Assembly (NCBI RefSeq): GCF_964030845.1
Contig: NZ_OZ034983.1
Span: forward strand, 930,001-994,000
DNA length: 64,000 bases
Direction of reading: 5' to 3'
Source of the DNA: Candidatus Fukatsuia endosymbiont of Tuberolachnus salignus
GTDB taxonomy: Bacteria > Pseudomonadota > Gammaproteobacteria > Enterobacterales > Enterobacteriaceae
How positions within the stretch are numbered: the stretch's first letter is position 1; the number at the start of each line of letters is the position of its first letter. This document shows, piece after piece, positions 49,301 to 59,300 of this stretch. The notes beneath the pieces were generated by a model. That model had not been told where the DNA came from and did no database searches. It saw nothing but the letters and a program-made list of their open reading frames with translations. A program made the translations under genes and the position numbers.

Positions 49301-51401
49301 CCGCCGCGACGGTAATCGCTTTGCTTGATGGATCCTGTAGTACTAATCCGATAGTTCCTTGACTAATATCACGGGTCAATTTACTGATAGTATTTACATT
49401 TTCGGTAATTTTTTGCGCACTCTCTACGATATCTTTAGTGCTTTTTGCAATATCATCACTATTTTTCACAATATTTTTATTAGTAGTAAAAAGTTGAGCA
49501 CCATTGATGGCATCGCTGCTATCTGCCGTTATGTCGCCTTGTGTAACACCCGTTAATTTGCGTGTCCCTGCGCTACCAGCAAAAGAAACCTGATTTCCTG
49601 CTTGAGTAGCTGCAACAGTGACGACCTTAGTAGTACCATCCTGTTGTACTAAACCAATCGCTCCCTGATGAAGGTTACTGATCAATCTTCTAATATTATT
49701 GAGATTTCCCGTCACATTGGTGTCAGTAGCAAAAAGCTGGCTGCCGCTGACAGCATCAGTGCTAACGGTGCTTAACTCGCCTGCCTTAATGCCACTCAAT
49801 CTGCGCTCCCCTGTTTTTCCCTTTAATGAGATGTTATCTCCTCCACTGTCGGCCGCTACAGTAATAACCCCTGTCACCGGAGTTTGCTGCACCAAACCAA
49901 TCGCTCCTTTGCCGATATCTACCTTTAGCTGGCTGACAGCATCATTATTTAGCCTAATACTGCTAGCATTGTCCAAAATCGTATCGGAATTGGTCCTACT
50001 TCTAGCTGTGTTTTTTTTCACTTCAAGGGTATTTCTCTCAATCCCTTCAGTATTAATGGTAACGGCGGTGTTAGTAGAAAAAAGCTGGCTGCCGTTAACC
50101 GCATCAGTGCTACTCACGCTTAACACACCCTCCCCAACACCGGTTAACATCCGTGATCCTGCTGTACCAGCAAAAGAAATTTGATTTCCTGCACTGGTAG
50201 CGGCGACAGTGACGGCTTTGCTTGATGGATTTTGCCTCACCAAGCCGACCGACCCCGCATTGATGTTAGTGGTCAATGTACTTACGTCAGCAGCATTTTG
50301 TGTAATGCTTCTGGTATTTTTCGTCACTTCTCCGTTAGTGGCAAACAGCTGACTGCCGTTAACAGCGTCACTGCTGTTAGCGTTTAATATACCTTCCATG
50401 ACACCGGTTAACTTACGAGTTCCCGACGTACCTAGAAGCGAGACTTGTCTTCCTGTTTTCCTCCCAGCTACCGTAATCTCCTGAGTGATCACATCCTGTT
50501 GTACTATGCCGAATAATCCACTATCGACTTCAGATCTATGAGTTCTAATACTATTAGCATTTTTCGTCACTTCTTGCTCAAGCTGAAAAAATTGACTACC
50601 GTTGACGGCCTCCGTACTACTGTTGCTCACGGTTCCCTTAGCAAGGCTGGTTAATTTACGTGGATTGGTTAGAGTTCCTATCGATACCGTTTTGTCTTGA
50701 TGAACGATTGAACCACTACCAAGAGCAACAGAATTTGCGAAGCCATCAACTCTGGCTTCACTACCTATGGCAACAGAACCTACGGAGCTATCAACCTTAG
50801 CACCATTACCTATGGCAATACCCTTCGTCGAGTTATTGACACTGGCTTCATTACCAACACTAATACCCCCGAACGATTGCTTTACCCATACCCCACTTCC
50901 TATTGAAACAGCACGCTCCGATGGCCCTTTTGTATCCTTATCACCAAAAGTTCTACCCACATCACTATCAGCGTCACCACTACCTCTGCGATCAATCGAC
51001 ACTCCTGAACCTATTGCCACACCATATACAGAATTAGCACTCGGGTCGTCACCAATGGCAACACTGCCAAAATAACCCTGAGCTCTTGAACCAATCGCAA
51101 CGCCAGCAAGCGTCTTCCCTTGCGCCCCACCTTTACCCATATGACCCGTTGCATCAGTTTTTGTGCTTGCACTCTCGGGCACCCCTCCATCAATTACCAA
51201 TGCTCCATTTGCAGCCTCAATCCTCTGTCCAGAATTTGCAGCGTAACTACCAAATACTATGCCGGATAGAAAAAGACCAATAATTAACCTATAAACCCAC
51301 AATTTTTTTTTGCCTTTCTTTCCCGACGCTTTTGCCAGTTCTGAAGCAGCTATCCAACAGCCTAAAGAGCCATGCCAAACTATTTTATATATTCTGTTCA
51401 T
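46398..51401 (-). CDS. Trimeric autotransporter adhesin (YadA/Hia type)
   Basis: Outer-membrane type Vc adhesin, 1667 residues, uninterrupted. It has an extended signal (MNRIYKIVWHGSLGCWIAAS, then LWVYRLIIGLFLSGIVFG and a cut near SYA/A). A YadA-like head follows with repeated VAIGS units (about residues 90-260). Then come about eleven stalk modules, each with a GLVQQ...ITVA segment, a GxxGxRxLxG turn and a SSDAVNGSQLF neck. Eight 28-residue coiled-coil units lie in the middle and the C-terminal YadA anchor ends in GVSLGIGYQW. It is absent at this site in E. coli. Long A/T-rich upstream DNA suggests silencing by H-NS-like proteins (inference). Confidence 0.95.
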   Translation of the reverse strand: MNRIYKIVWHGSLGCWIAASELAKASGKKGKKKLWVYRLIIGLFLSGIVFGSYAANSGQRIEAANGALVIDGGVPESASTKTDATGHMGKGGAQGKTLAGVAIGSRAQGYFGSVAIGDDPSANSVYGVAIGSGVSIDRRGSGDADSDVGRTFGDKDTKGPSERAVSIGSGVWVKQSFGGISVGNEASVNNSTKGIAIGNGAKVDSSVGSVAIGSEARVDGFANSVALGSGSIVHQDKTVSIGTLTNPRKLTSLAKGTVSNSSTEAVNGSQFFQLEQEVTKNANSIRTHRSEVDSGLFGIVQQDVITQEITVAGRKTGRQVSLLGTSGTRKLTGVMEGILNANSSDAVNGSQLFATNGEVTKNTRSITQNAADVSTLTTNINAGSVGLVRQNPSSKAVTVAATSAGNQISFAGTAGSRMLTGVGEGVLSVSSTDAVNGSQLFSTNTAVTINTEGIERNTLEVKKNTARSRTNSDTILDNASSIRLNNDAVSQLKVDIGKGAIGLVQQTPVTGVITVAADSGGDNISLKGKTGERRLSGIKAGELSTVSTDAVSGSQLFATDTNVTGNLNNIRRLISNLHQGAIGLVQQDGTTKVVTVAATQAGNQVSFAGSAGTRKLTGVTQGDITADSSDAINGAQLFTTNKNIVKNSDDIAKSTKDIVESAQKITENVNTISKLTRDISQGTIGLVLQDPSSKAITVAADSAGTQISFTSNTGAARTLSGIKAGTLSISSSDAVNGAQLFATNENVTRNVRDIGEGAKKITENAAAVSTLTNNISQGAIGLVRQDPLSNVITIAADRAGEQVSFAGNAGVARRLNGLKSAELSTSSSDAVNGAQLFATNENVAKNSQSVAKNISDITQHEGKIAQNSADIRSNASGITQNADKITQHEGKTAQNSADIRSNASGITQNADKITQHEGKIAQNSADIRLNTSGVTQNADKITQHEGKIAQNSADIRSNTSGITQNADKITQHAGKIAQNSADIRSNTSGITQNADKITQHAGKIAQNSTDIRLNASGITQNADKITQHEGKIAQNSTDIRLNASGITQNADKITQHEGNIAQNSTDIRSNTSGITQNTGEIRTLTNNISQGSIGLVQQDTPTNTITVAATNSGDKVSIVGTSGVRTLNGLKDGELSASSSDAVNGSQLFATNTDIAKNADDINKFSNSVIKGASGLVRQKSPTDIITVASESAGDQVSLAGKTGSRKLSDLKDGVLSIDSSDAVNGSQLFTVNQNVAKNTGNIVQNAADIVENAGKIVQNSESISKLTTDISEGVVGLVQQNSPIATITVAAMKGGEQISFAGQSGSRILTRVKRGALSTTSTDAINGSQLLTTNNEVEKNADGIEQLREEIMNGSIGLLLDNPKHGGWSTDSNSTRKTRSITLAAGHVAEEVSIEGKNGERRLIGVAPGELSPTSVDAVNGSQLLKTNNELMQNANNIAAIANSFGGGAMIDPTEDKFVSPSYIVQNREVNNVGDALSMLNDVVVLNSSDIAALKAGRNKYPSNTMTQLVREDASSKKITVGKLTGGKSVDITGTEGVRRISGVKAGVADNDAVNLEQLNKTLADMRSANDHSVNRAIKKLDNRLDQVKNKLTAGIASSMAMAGIPQAYVPDSSLLGAAVASYRGGSAIAIGVSTVSESGKWITKLQSSNNTQKDFGVSLGIGYQW
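48180..48845 (-). repeat. 84-bp tandem repeats encoding a coiled-coil stalk
   Basis: Nearly eight units of 84 bp inside the adhesin gene. Each encodes four heptads of the pattern ITQNADK, ITQHEGK, IAQNSAD, IRSNASG, with Ile at every heptad start and Asn at the fourth position of most. Units differ at a few positions (E/A, S/L, A/T). They are coding and not CRISPR. Copy number may vary between strains. Confidence 0.9.
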
Positions 51402-51998
51402 TGGACTTTATTTCACTCTATAAACATTATTTTTTACTTGGGATAACGACTAATTTCTTATGTTCATCACAATAAAATGCTATGTAGGATTTACATTCTT
51501 GTCGATGTCATATAAATAGATTAAGACAAAGTATAATAAATAATTATCCTTACTAAATAATTATTCCCTCACTTTATAAAACGATTAAACGAATATAACG
51601 AGATTAGAATATAGCTACTGCCTAATCAAAGTTTCAGAAAAAACTTAATTTTAATATACCTCCAAGTATCATATAATATTAATTCTATCTAAATATTATA
51701 AAACAAATAGATAGATTTATTTTTTTAAGATAAAAATTAGGGGAATTAGATTGATGAAATAATCTAATATAAAATTTTCACTGTATTATTATTAGTTCAC
51801 AGTAATTGGAAGTTTAGCTAGTAATATGTAAAAGGCAAATTTGCACAAAATATTTTTTTATTTTCTATCATATTAAAATACGAAATTTATTATTAAACAA
51901 AAAAATCAGGTTCCAACATTGTTGAAACCTGATTATCAATTATCTATAATTTCTTTCAAATACTACAGAACGATCAATATATTACCTAAAAAAACCTG
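51402..51998. other. A/T-rich gene-free interval upstream of the adhesin
   Basis: 597 bases with no credible gene. Strongly A/T-rich from about 51,410 to 51,900, consistent with a promoter region for the adhesin and with the edge of an inserted segment between rpoC and thiH. I cannot point to a convincing single promoter. Confidence 0.5.
51899..51936 (-). terminator. Terminator of the rpoBC operon
   Basis: Minus-strand stem AATCAGGTTTCAACA/TGTTGGAACCTGATT with a very short loop and a run of seven Ts, 63 bases past the rpoC stop. Confidence 0.9.
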
Positions 51999-54900
51999 TT
52001 ACTCTTTCTTGTTAGCAAAACCCGCATTAAGTAACTCAGCAAAATTCGCTGTCGCCTCATCTTCACTCACCGGCTGTACAAGCGACTTTTCTCCTTGCAG
52101 ACGGCCACGCATACGTTCCTGATGATAAGCGTAACCGGTGCCGGCTGGGATCAATCGACCTACGATCACATTTTCTTTTAAACCACGCAGTTCATCACGC
52201 TTACCTGCTACCGCCGCTTCGGTTAATACCCTCGTGGTTTCCTGGAACGAAGCCGCAGAAATAAAGGACTCTGTCGCCAAAGAGGACTTGGTGATACCCA
52301 ATAGATCACGGGTATAAGTCGCCTCGATCTTACCTTCAGTTGCCAACTGGCGGTTAGCGATTTTAACACGCGACATTTCTGCCTGTTCGCCTTCCAGAAA
52401 GTCAGTTCCCCCGGCGCTAACGATAGTGCCTTTACGCAACATTTGACGAACGATAACCTCAATATGTTTATCGTTAATCTTAACACCCTGGAGACGGTAC
52501 ACTTCCTGCACTTCATTAGTAATGTAACGTGTTACCGCATGCACACCACGCAGGCGCAAAATATCGTGTGGCGATTCTGGGCCATCGGAGACGACATCAC
52601 CGCATTCTACTACTTCACCTTCGAATACGTTGAGTTGGCGCCATTTGGGGATCATCTCTTCATAAGCGTCACTACCATCCAAAGGTGAGATCACTAGACG
52701 ACGTTTTCCTTTAGTTTCCTTACCAAACGAGATAATTCCACTGATTTCAGCCAGAATAGCAGGTTCTTTCGGGCGACGTGCTTCAAACAAATCAGCAACC
52801 CGCGGCAAGCCACCAGTGATATCTTTAGTACCACCGGATTCTTGTGGAATACGTGCCAGAGTGTCTCCCGCACCGATCTGAACACCATCTTCCAATTGGA
52901 CAATGGCTTTACCCGGCAAAAAGTATTGCGCAGGGATATCCGTCCCTGGGATCAAGACATCTTCACCTTTGACATCAACGATTTTTAACGCCGGACGTTG
53001 GTCTTTACCACCACCAGTACGCTCTGCACTATCGAGTATCACCAGAGAAGACAAGCCAGTCAGATCATCAGTCTGACGAGTAATAGTCTGACCATCAACC
53101 ATATCAGTGAAGCGAATGAAACCACCGACTTCAGTGACCACTGGCATAGTATGCGGATCCCAGTTAGCGACTGTTTCGCCGCCATTAACTTCGGCTCCAT
53201 CACCTTTGCCCATCACCGCACCGTAGGGAACTTTGTAGCTTTCCTTGGTACGGCCGAATTCATCGATCAGTTTAAGCTCAGTATTACGTGAAATAATAAC
53301 CAGTTTACCCACACCGTTAGTAACGCATTTAACGTTACTGAGTTTTAACTTACCTTTGCTCTTAACCTGAATGCTCGATTCTGCCGCAGCACGCGATGCC
53401 GCACCACCAATATGGAAGGTACGCATGGTAAGCTGGGTACCCGGCTCACCGATGGACTGCGCAGCGATAACACCTACCGCCTCACCTTTATTAATAATGT
53501 GACCACGCGCCAGATCACGACCATAGCAATTAGCACAAACACCAAAATCAGTTTCACAACTTACTACGGAGCGTACCTTAACACTGTCAACCGAGTTTTC
53601 TTCTAACAGATCACACCATTTTTCGTTTAACAAAGTGTTACGCGGCACCAGAATATCAGCCGTACCCGGCTTAAGGATTTCCTCTGCGGTCACACGACCC
53701 AATACACGTTCACGCAACGGCTCTTTAACATCACCACCTTCAATAACCGGTATCATCACAATACCATCGCGAGTACCACAGTCATCTTCGGTCACTACCA
53801 GATCCTGTGCCACGTCAACCAAACGACGGGTCAGATAACCAGAGTTTGCCGTTTTCAATGCGGTATCCGCCAAACCTTTACGTGCACCGTGAGTTGAAAT
53901 GAAGTATTGCAGTACGTTCAAACCTTCACGGAAGTTAGCCGTGATAGGCGTCTCAATGATAGAACCGTCAGGTTTCGCCATTAAACCACGCATACCAGCC
54001 AACTGACGGATTTGCGCTGCAGAACCACGCGCACCGGAATCCGCCATCATAAAAATACTGTTGAAGGAAACTTGTTTTTCCCATTCACCCTGACGATTGC
54101 AAACCTTTTCGACTGACAAGTTTTCCATCATCGCCTTAGCGACACGTTCGTTAGCCGCTGCCCAAATATCAATCACCTTGTTGTAACGTTCACCAGCAGT
54201 AACAAGACCTGACTGGAATTGTTCTTGGATCTCAGCAACCTCGGTTTCCGCTTCTTTGATGATCTCTTCTTTTTTCTGTGGAATGACCATATCATCGATA
54301 CCAACCGACGCACCTGAACGTGCGGCATAAGCAAAACCGGTGTACATGATTTGGTCAGCAAAAATAACCGTTGGTTTCAGTCCCATGATGCGATAGCAAG
54401 TGTTTAACATCCTAGAAATGGCTTTTTTGCCTAGCGGCTGATTAACGATAGAATATGGCAAACCTTTCGGAACAATCATCCACAAAATGGCACGACCAAT
54501 GGTCGTATCGACAATACTAGTTTGGTTAAGGGTTTCGCCTTCAGTGTTACGTACCTCTTCAGAAATACGGACTTTCACCCTCGCATGTAGTGAAGCCAGC
54601 CCCATACGGTACACACGCTCTGCTTCTTTCGGCCCCGTCAGTAACATGCCTTCGCCTTTGGCGTTAACACAATCACGGGTCATGTAGTACAGCCCCAAAA
54701 CAACATCCTGCGAAGGAACGATGATGGGTTCGCCGTTCGCCGGTGACAAGATGTTATTAGTCGACATCATCAACGCACGGGCTTCCAACTGAGCTTCCAG
54801 TGTCAAGGGTACGTGTACAGCCATCTGATCACCATCGAAGTCGGCATTATAAGCCGCACACACCAACGGATGCAGTTGGATAGCTTTACCTTCAATCAGA

Positions 54901-56219
54901 ACCGGTTCAAACGCCTGGATCCCTAAACGGTGCAGTGTGGGTGCTCGGTTTAGTAGCACAGGATGTTCACGGATAACCTCATCTAGGATATCCCATACCA
55001 CAGCTTCCTCGCGTTCCACCATCTTTTTGGCCGCTTTAATCGTCGTCGCTAAACCACGCAACTCTAACTTGCCATAAATAAAAGGTTTGAACAGTTCAAG
55101 CGCCATTTTCTTCGGTAAACCGCACTGATGCAGACGCAGGCGTGGGCCTACCGTGATAACCGAGCGACCGGAATAATCAACACGTTTACCTAGTAAGTTT
55201 TGCCGGAAACGACCTTGTTTACCTTTGATCATATCAGCCAAAGATTTCAACGGACGCTTATTCGATCCAGTAATAGCACGACCACGACGACCATTATCCA
55301 GCAGGGCATCAACCGCTTCTTGCAACATCCGTTTTTCATTACGTACGATAATGTCAGGCGCTGCAAGATCCAACAGACGTTTCAGGCGGTTATTACGGTT
55401 GATCACACGACGATAGAGATCGTTTAAATCAGAAGTCGCAAAACGACCACCATCCAAAGGCACTAACGGACGCAGGTCGGGAGGTAACACCGGCAACACG
55501 GTCAGTATCATCCACTCTGGCTTGTTACCTGACTGGATAAATGCTTCTAACAGCTTAATACGTTTAGTCAGTTTCTTACGTTTGGTCTCAGAATTGGTTT
55601 CGTTAAGTTCTTCGTGAAGTTTCTCGCATTCGGCTTCCAGATTCATATTTTTCAACAGAGCCTGGATAGCTTCGGCACCCATCTTCGCATCGAATTCATC
55701 GCCAAATTCTTCCAACGCATCGAGATACTGTTCTTCAGTCAATATTTGACGGTGTTCCAGATTGGTCATTCCGCCTTCAACAACGACATAAGATTCAAAG
55801 TAGAGTACGCGTTCGATATCACGTAGTGGCATATCGAGTAACAAGCCGATGCGCGAGGGGAGCGATTTCAAGAACCAAATGTGTGCGGTGGGAGAAGCCA
55901 GCTCGATATGCCCCATACGCTCCCGGCGCACTTTAGTTTGGGTCACTTCAACACCACATTTCTCACAAATGACACCACGGTGTTTTAAACGCTTGTATTT
56001 ACCACAAAGGCACTCGTAATCTTTCACTGGACCGAAAATACGGGCGCAGAAAAGGCCGTCACGTTCTGGTTTGAACGTACGATAGTTAATGGTTTCCGGT
56101 TTTTTAACTTCACCGAACGACCACGAATGGATCATGTCTGGCGATGCCAAGGAAATCTTAATGGCATCAAATTCTTCAGTTTTAGCTTGTGCTTTTAAAA
56201 ACTTTAATAAGTCTTTCAC
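51999..56219 (-). CDS. rpoC: RNA polymerase beta' subunit
   Basis: 1406 residues, one fewer than E. coli. N-terminal zinc ribbon CLCGKYKRLKHRGVICEKCG, catalytic Mg site YNADFDGDQMAVHVPLT, second zinc site CETDFGVCANCYGRDLARGH, and trigger loop/bridge helix region (IAAQSIGEPGTQLTMRTFHI). No indel noticed. It lies 121 bases after rpoB and ends at a strong terminator. In E. coli the thi operon follows nearly directly; here the adhesin intervenes. Confidence 0.98.
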   Translation of the reverse strand: MKDLLKFLKAQAKTEEFDAIKISLASPDMIHSWSFGEVKKPETINYRTFKPERDGLFCARIFGPVKDYECLCGKYKRLKHRGVICEKCGVEVTQTKVRRERMGHIELASPTAHIWFLKSLPSRIGLLLDMPLRDIERVLYFESYVVVEGGMTNLEHRQILTEEQYLDALEEFGDEFDAKMGAEAIQALLKNMNLEAECEKLHEELNETNSETKRKKLTKRIKLLEAFIQSGNKPEWMILTVLPVLPPDLRPLVPLDGGRFATSDLNDLYRRVINRNNRLKRLLDLAAPDIIVRNEKRMLQEAVDALLDNGRRGRAITGSNKRPLKSLADMIKGKQGRFRQNLLGKRVDYSGRSVITVGPRLRLHQCGLPKKMALELFKPFIYGKLELRGLATTIKAAKKMVEREEAVVWDILDEVIREHPVLLNRAPTLHRLGIQAFEPVLIEGKAIQLHPLVCAAYNADFDGDQMAVHVPLTLEAQLEARALMMSTNNILSPANGEPIIVPSQDVVLGLYYMTRDCVNAKGEGMLLTGPKEAERVYRMGLASLHARVKVRISEEVRNTEGETLNQTSIVDTTIGRAILWMIVPKGLPYSIVNQPLGKKAISRMLNTCYRIMGLKPTVIFADQIMYTGFAYAARSGASVGIDDMVIPQKKEEIIKEAETEVAEIQEQFQSGLVTAGERYNKVIDIWAAANERVAKAMMENLSVEKVCNRQGEWEKQVSFNSIFMMADSGARGSAAQIRQLAGMRGLMAKPDGSIIETPITANFREGLNVLQYFISTHGARKGLADTALKTANSGYLTRRLVDVAQDLVVTEDDCGTRDGIVMIPVIEGGDVKEPLRERVLGRVTAEEILKPGTADILVPRNTLLNEKWCDLLEENSVDSVKVRSVVSCETDFGVCANCYGRDLARGHIINKGEAVGVIAAQSIGEPGTQLTMRTFHIGGAASRAAAESSIQVKSKGKLKLSNVKCVTNGVGKLVIISRNTELKLIDEFGRTKESYKVPYGAVMGKGDGAEVNGGETVANWDPHTMPVVTEVGGFIRFTDMVDGQTITRQTDDLTGLSSLVILDSAERTGGGKDQRPALKIVDVKGEDVLIPGTDIPAQYFLPGKAIVQLEDGVQIGAGDTLARIPQESGGTKDITGGLPRVADLFEARRPKEPAILAEISGIISFGKETKGKRRLVISPLDGSDAYEEMIPKWRQLNVFEGEVVECGDVVSDGPESPHDILRLRGVHAVTRYITNEVQEVYRLQGVKINDKHIEVIVRQMLRKGTIVSAGGTDFLEGEQAEMSRVKIANRQLATEGKIEATYTRDLLGITKSSLATESFISAASFQETTRVLTEAAVAGKRDELRGLKENVIVGRLIPAGTGYAYHQERMRGRLQGEKSLVQPVSEDEATANFAELLNAGFANKKE

Positions 56220-56340
56220 GGGATTGGCTCCTGTCGGAGTTAGATCTGTTGGCTACTCAAACCTACGTTTAAATAGCCCTGTGACCAATGCGAACACCGA
56301 CAAACCCCCGGCTCTGAGAGTTTGCCGCCTTGGAGAAAAT

Positions 56341-59300
56341 TTACTCTTCTTCCAACTCAATATTGATACCCAGTGAGCGGATTTCTTTCAACAATACGTT
56401 GAAGGACTCCGGCATACCTGGCTCCATACGGTGGTCGCCATCCACGATGTTTTTATACATCTTGGTTCGGCCGTTGACATCATCAGACTTAACGGTAAGC
56501 ATTTCACGCAATGTGTACGCAGCACCATAAGCTTCCAACGCCCACACTTCCATTTCACCGAAGCGTTGACCACCGAACTGAGCCTTACCACCCAGCGGCT
56601 GCTGAGTAACCAGGCTATAAGAACCGGTAGAACGCGCGTGCATTTTATCATCAACCAAGTGGTTCAGTTTTAGCATGTACATATAGCCGACGGTAACCTT
56701 TCTCTCGAATTTTTCACCTGTGCAACCGTCATACAAAGTAATCTGACCTGAAGTCGGCAGATCACCCAACTCTAACAATGCTTTTATCTCTTTTTCGGTT
56801 GCACCGTCGAAAACCGGTGAAGCAATAGGCAAACCTTTTTTCAGGTTCTCCGCCAAACGTAATATTTCGCTATCAGAAAAAGTACTCAGATCAATTTTTT
56901 GACACACGTGATCGCCGAGATCATAAGCCTTCTGGATAAATTCACGTAAATTGGCCGCTTTTTCACGCGTTTTGAGCATGGCATTAATCTTCTCACCAAT
57001 ACCTTTCGCGGCCATGCCTAAATGTGTTTCCAAAATCTGACCGATGTTCATACGTGAAGGCACACCGAGCGGGTTAAGTACGATGTCAATCGGCGTACCC
57101 TTTTCATCGTAAGGCATATCTTCAACCGGGTTAATCTTAGAAATAACCCCCTTATTACCATGACGACCTGCCATTTTATCACCCGGCTGTATTTGACGTT
57201 TAACCGCCAAATAAACCTTAACAATTTTTAGCACACCGGGCGCGAGATCATCACCTTGGGTAATTTTACGCCGTTTACCATCCAGTTTCTTTTCGAATTC
57301 GGATTTCATTTCATCGTACTGCTCAGCCAACTGCTCCAGCTGATTTTGTTTCTCTTCGTCGCTCAAGCCAAGTTCCAACCAACGCTCACGTGGCAACTTA
57401 TTCAACTTGTCAACCTCTATGCCACCGGCAACCAGTACCGCGCGGATACGAGCAAATAAACCAGCTTCGAAGATTTGCAATTCTTCCGTCAGGTCTTTTT
57501 TCGCTTGCTTGAGTTGCATTTCTTCAATTTCTAATGCGCGTTTATCTTTTTCTACACCATCGCGCGTAAAGACCTGCACATCGATAACCGTACCAGAAAC
57601 ACCATTTGGTACCCGTAGAGAAGAATCTTTCACATCAGACGCTTTTTCACCGAAGATAGCACGCAACAATTTTTCTTCCGGCGTCAACTGAGTTTCACCT
57701 TTCGGTGTTACCTTACCCACCAAAATGTCACCACCAGTGACTTCAGCACCGATATATACAATTCCGGACTCATCCAATTTGGAAAGGGCAGCTTCACCCA
57801 CATTCGGAATATCAGCAGTAATTTCTTCAGGCCCTAATTTGGTATCACGGGACACACAGGCCAATTCCTGAATATGGATGGTAGTGAAACGATCTTCTTG
57901 CACGACACGTTCAGAAACCAAAATGGAATCTTCGAAGTTATAACCATTCCAAGGCATAAAGGCAACACGCATATTCTGCCCTAACGCCAGTTCACCAAGA
58001 TCAGTAGAAGGGCCATCCGCCAGTACGTCGCCACACTCGATGGGTTCAGCCAAGCTGACACAGGGCATTTGGTTGATACAGGTGTTTTGGTTAGAACGGG
58101 TGTATTTAGTCAGGTTATAAATATCAATACCCGCCTCACCTGGACGCATTTCGTCTTCGTTAACTTTAATAACAATGCGCGATGCATCAACATACTGTAC
58201 AACACCGCCACGTTTTGCCACCGAAGTTACCCCCGAGTCAACCGCCACGGCACGCTCCATACCTGTACCTACCAGCGGTTTATCAGCGCGCAGAGTCGGA
58301 ACTGCTTGGCGTTGCATGTTCGCTCCCATTAAGGCGCGGTTAGCATCATCATGTTCCAGGAAGGGAATCAGCGAAGCACCAACAGAAACCACCTGTTGAG
58401 TGGAAACATCCATATAATCAACTTGTTCGCGGCTAAACAAACTGGATTCACCTTTACTCCGACAAGTGACCAAATCTTCTATAAAACAGTTTTTTTCATC
58501 TAAATTAGAGTTCGCCTGAGCGATAACGAAGTTACCTTCTTCAATGGCAGACAGATAGCGAATTTCATTGGTTATTACAATACTACCATTGTCCAGGCCT
58601 GCAGCCTCATCATCACTTAAATCGACAAGATGATTATCACGTAAACGTACGGTATGCTTGACGCCCTTATGTTCACCTATATAGACGCCTACGGAACGAT
58701 AAGGTGTTTCCAGAAAGCCATATTCGTTAGTTCTTGCATACACCGACAGGGAGTTAATCAGACCAATGTTCGGGCCTTCCGGCGTTTCAACCGGGCAGAC
58801 ACGACCATAGTGAGTCGGATGTACATCTCGCACTTCAAAACCAGCACGTTCACGAGTCAAACCACCTGGACCCAATGCAGAGATACGGCGTTTATGCGTA
58901 ATCTCAGACAACGGATTATTTTGATCCATAAATTGAGAAAGTTGGCTGGAGCCAAAGAATTCTTTCACTGCCGCCGAAATAGGCTTAGCGTTAATCATAT
59001 CCTGTGGCATCAGTGTGTCAAGATCCCCCAAAGAAAGGCGTTCTTTAACTGCACGTTCAACCCGAACCAGGCCAACACGAAACTGGTTTTCAGCCATTTC
59101 ACCCACAGAGCGAATACGACGGTTGCCCAAGTGGTCGATATCATCGACTTCACCTTTACCGTTACGAATATCAATAAGCTTTTTCATCACGTCAATGATG
59201 TCTTCTTCACTCAAGATACCCGAACCTTCAATCTCGGGGCGAGACAGTGAACGGTTGAATTTCATGCGGCCAACCGCTGACAAATCATAACGATCTGCAG

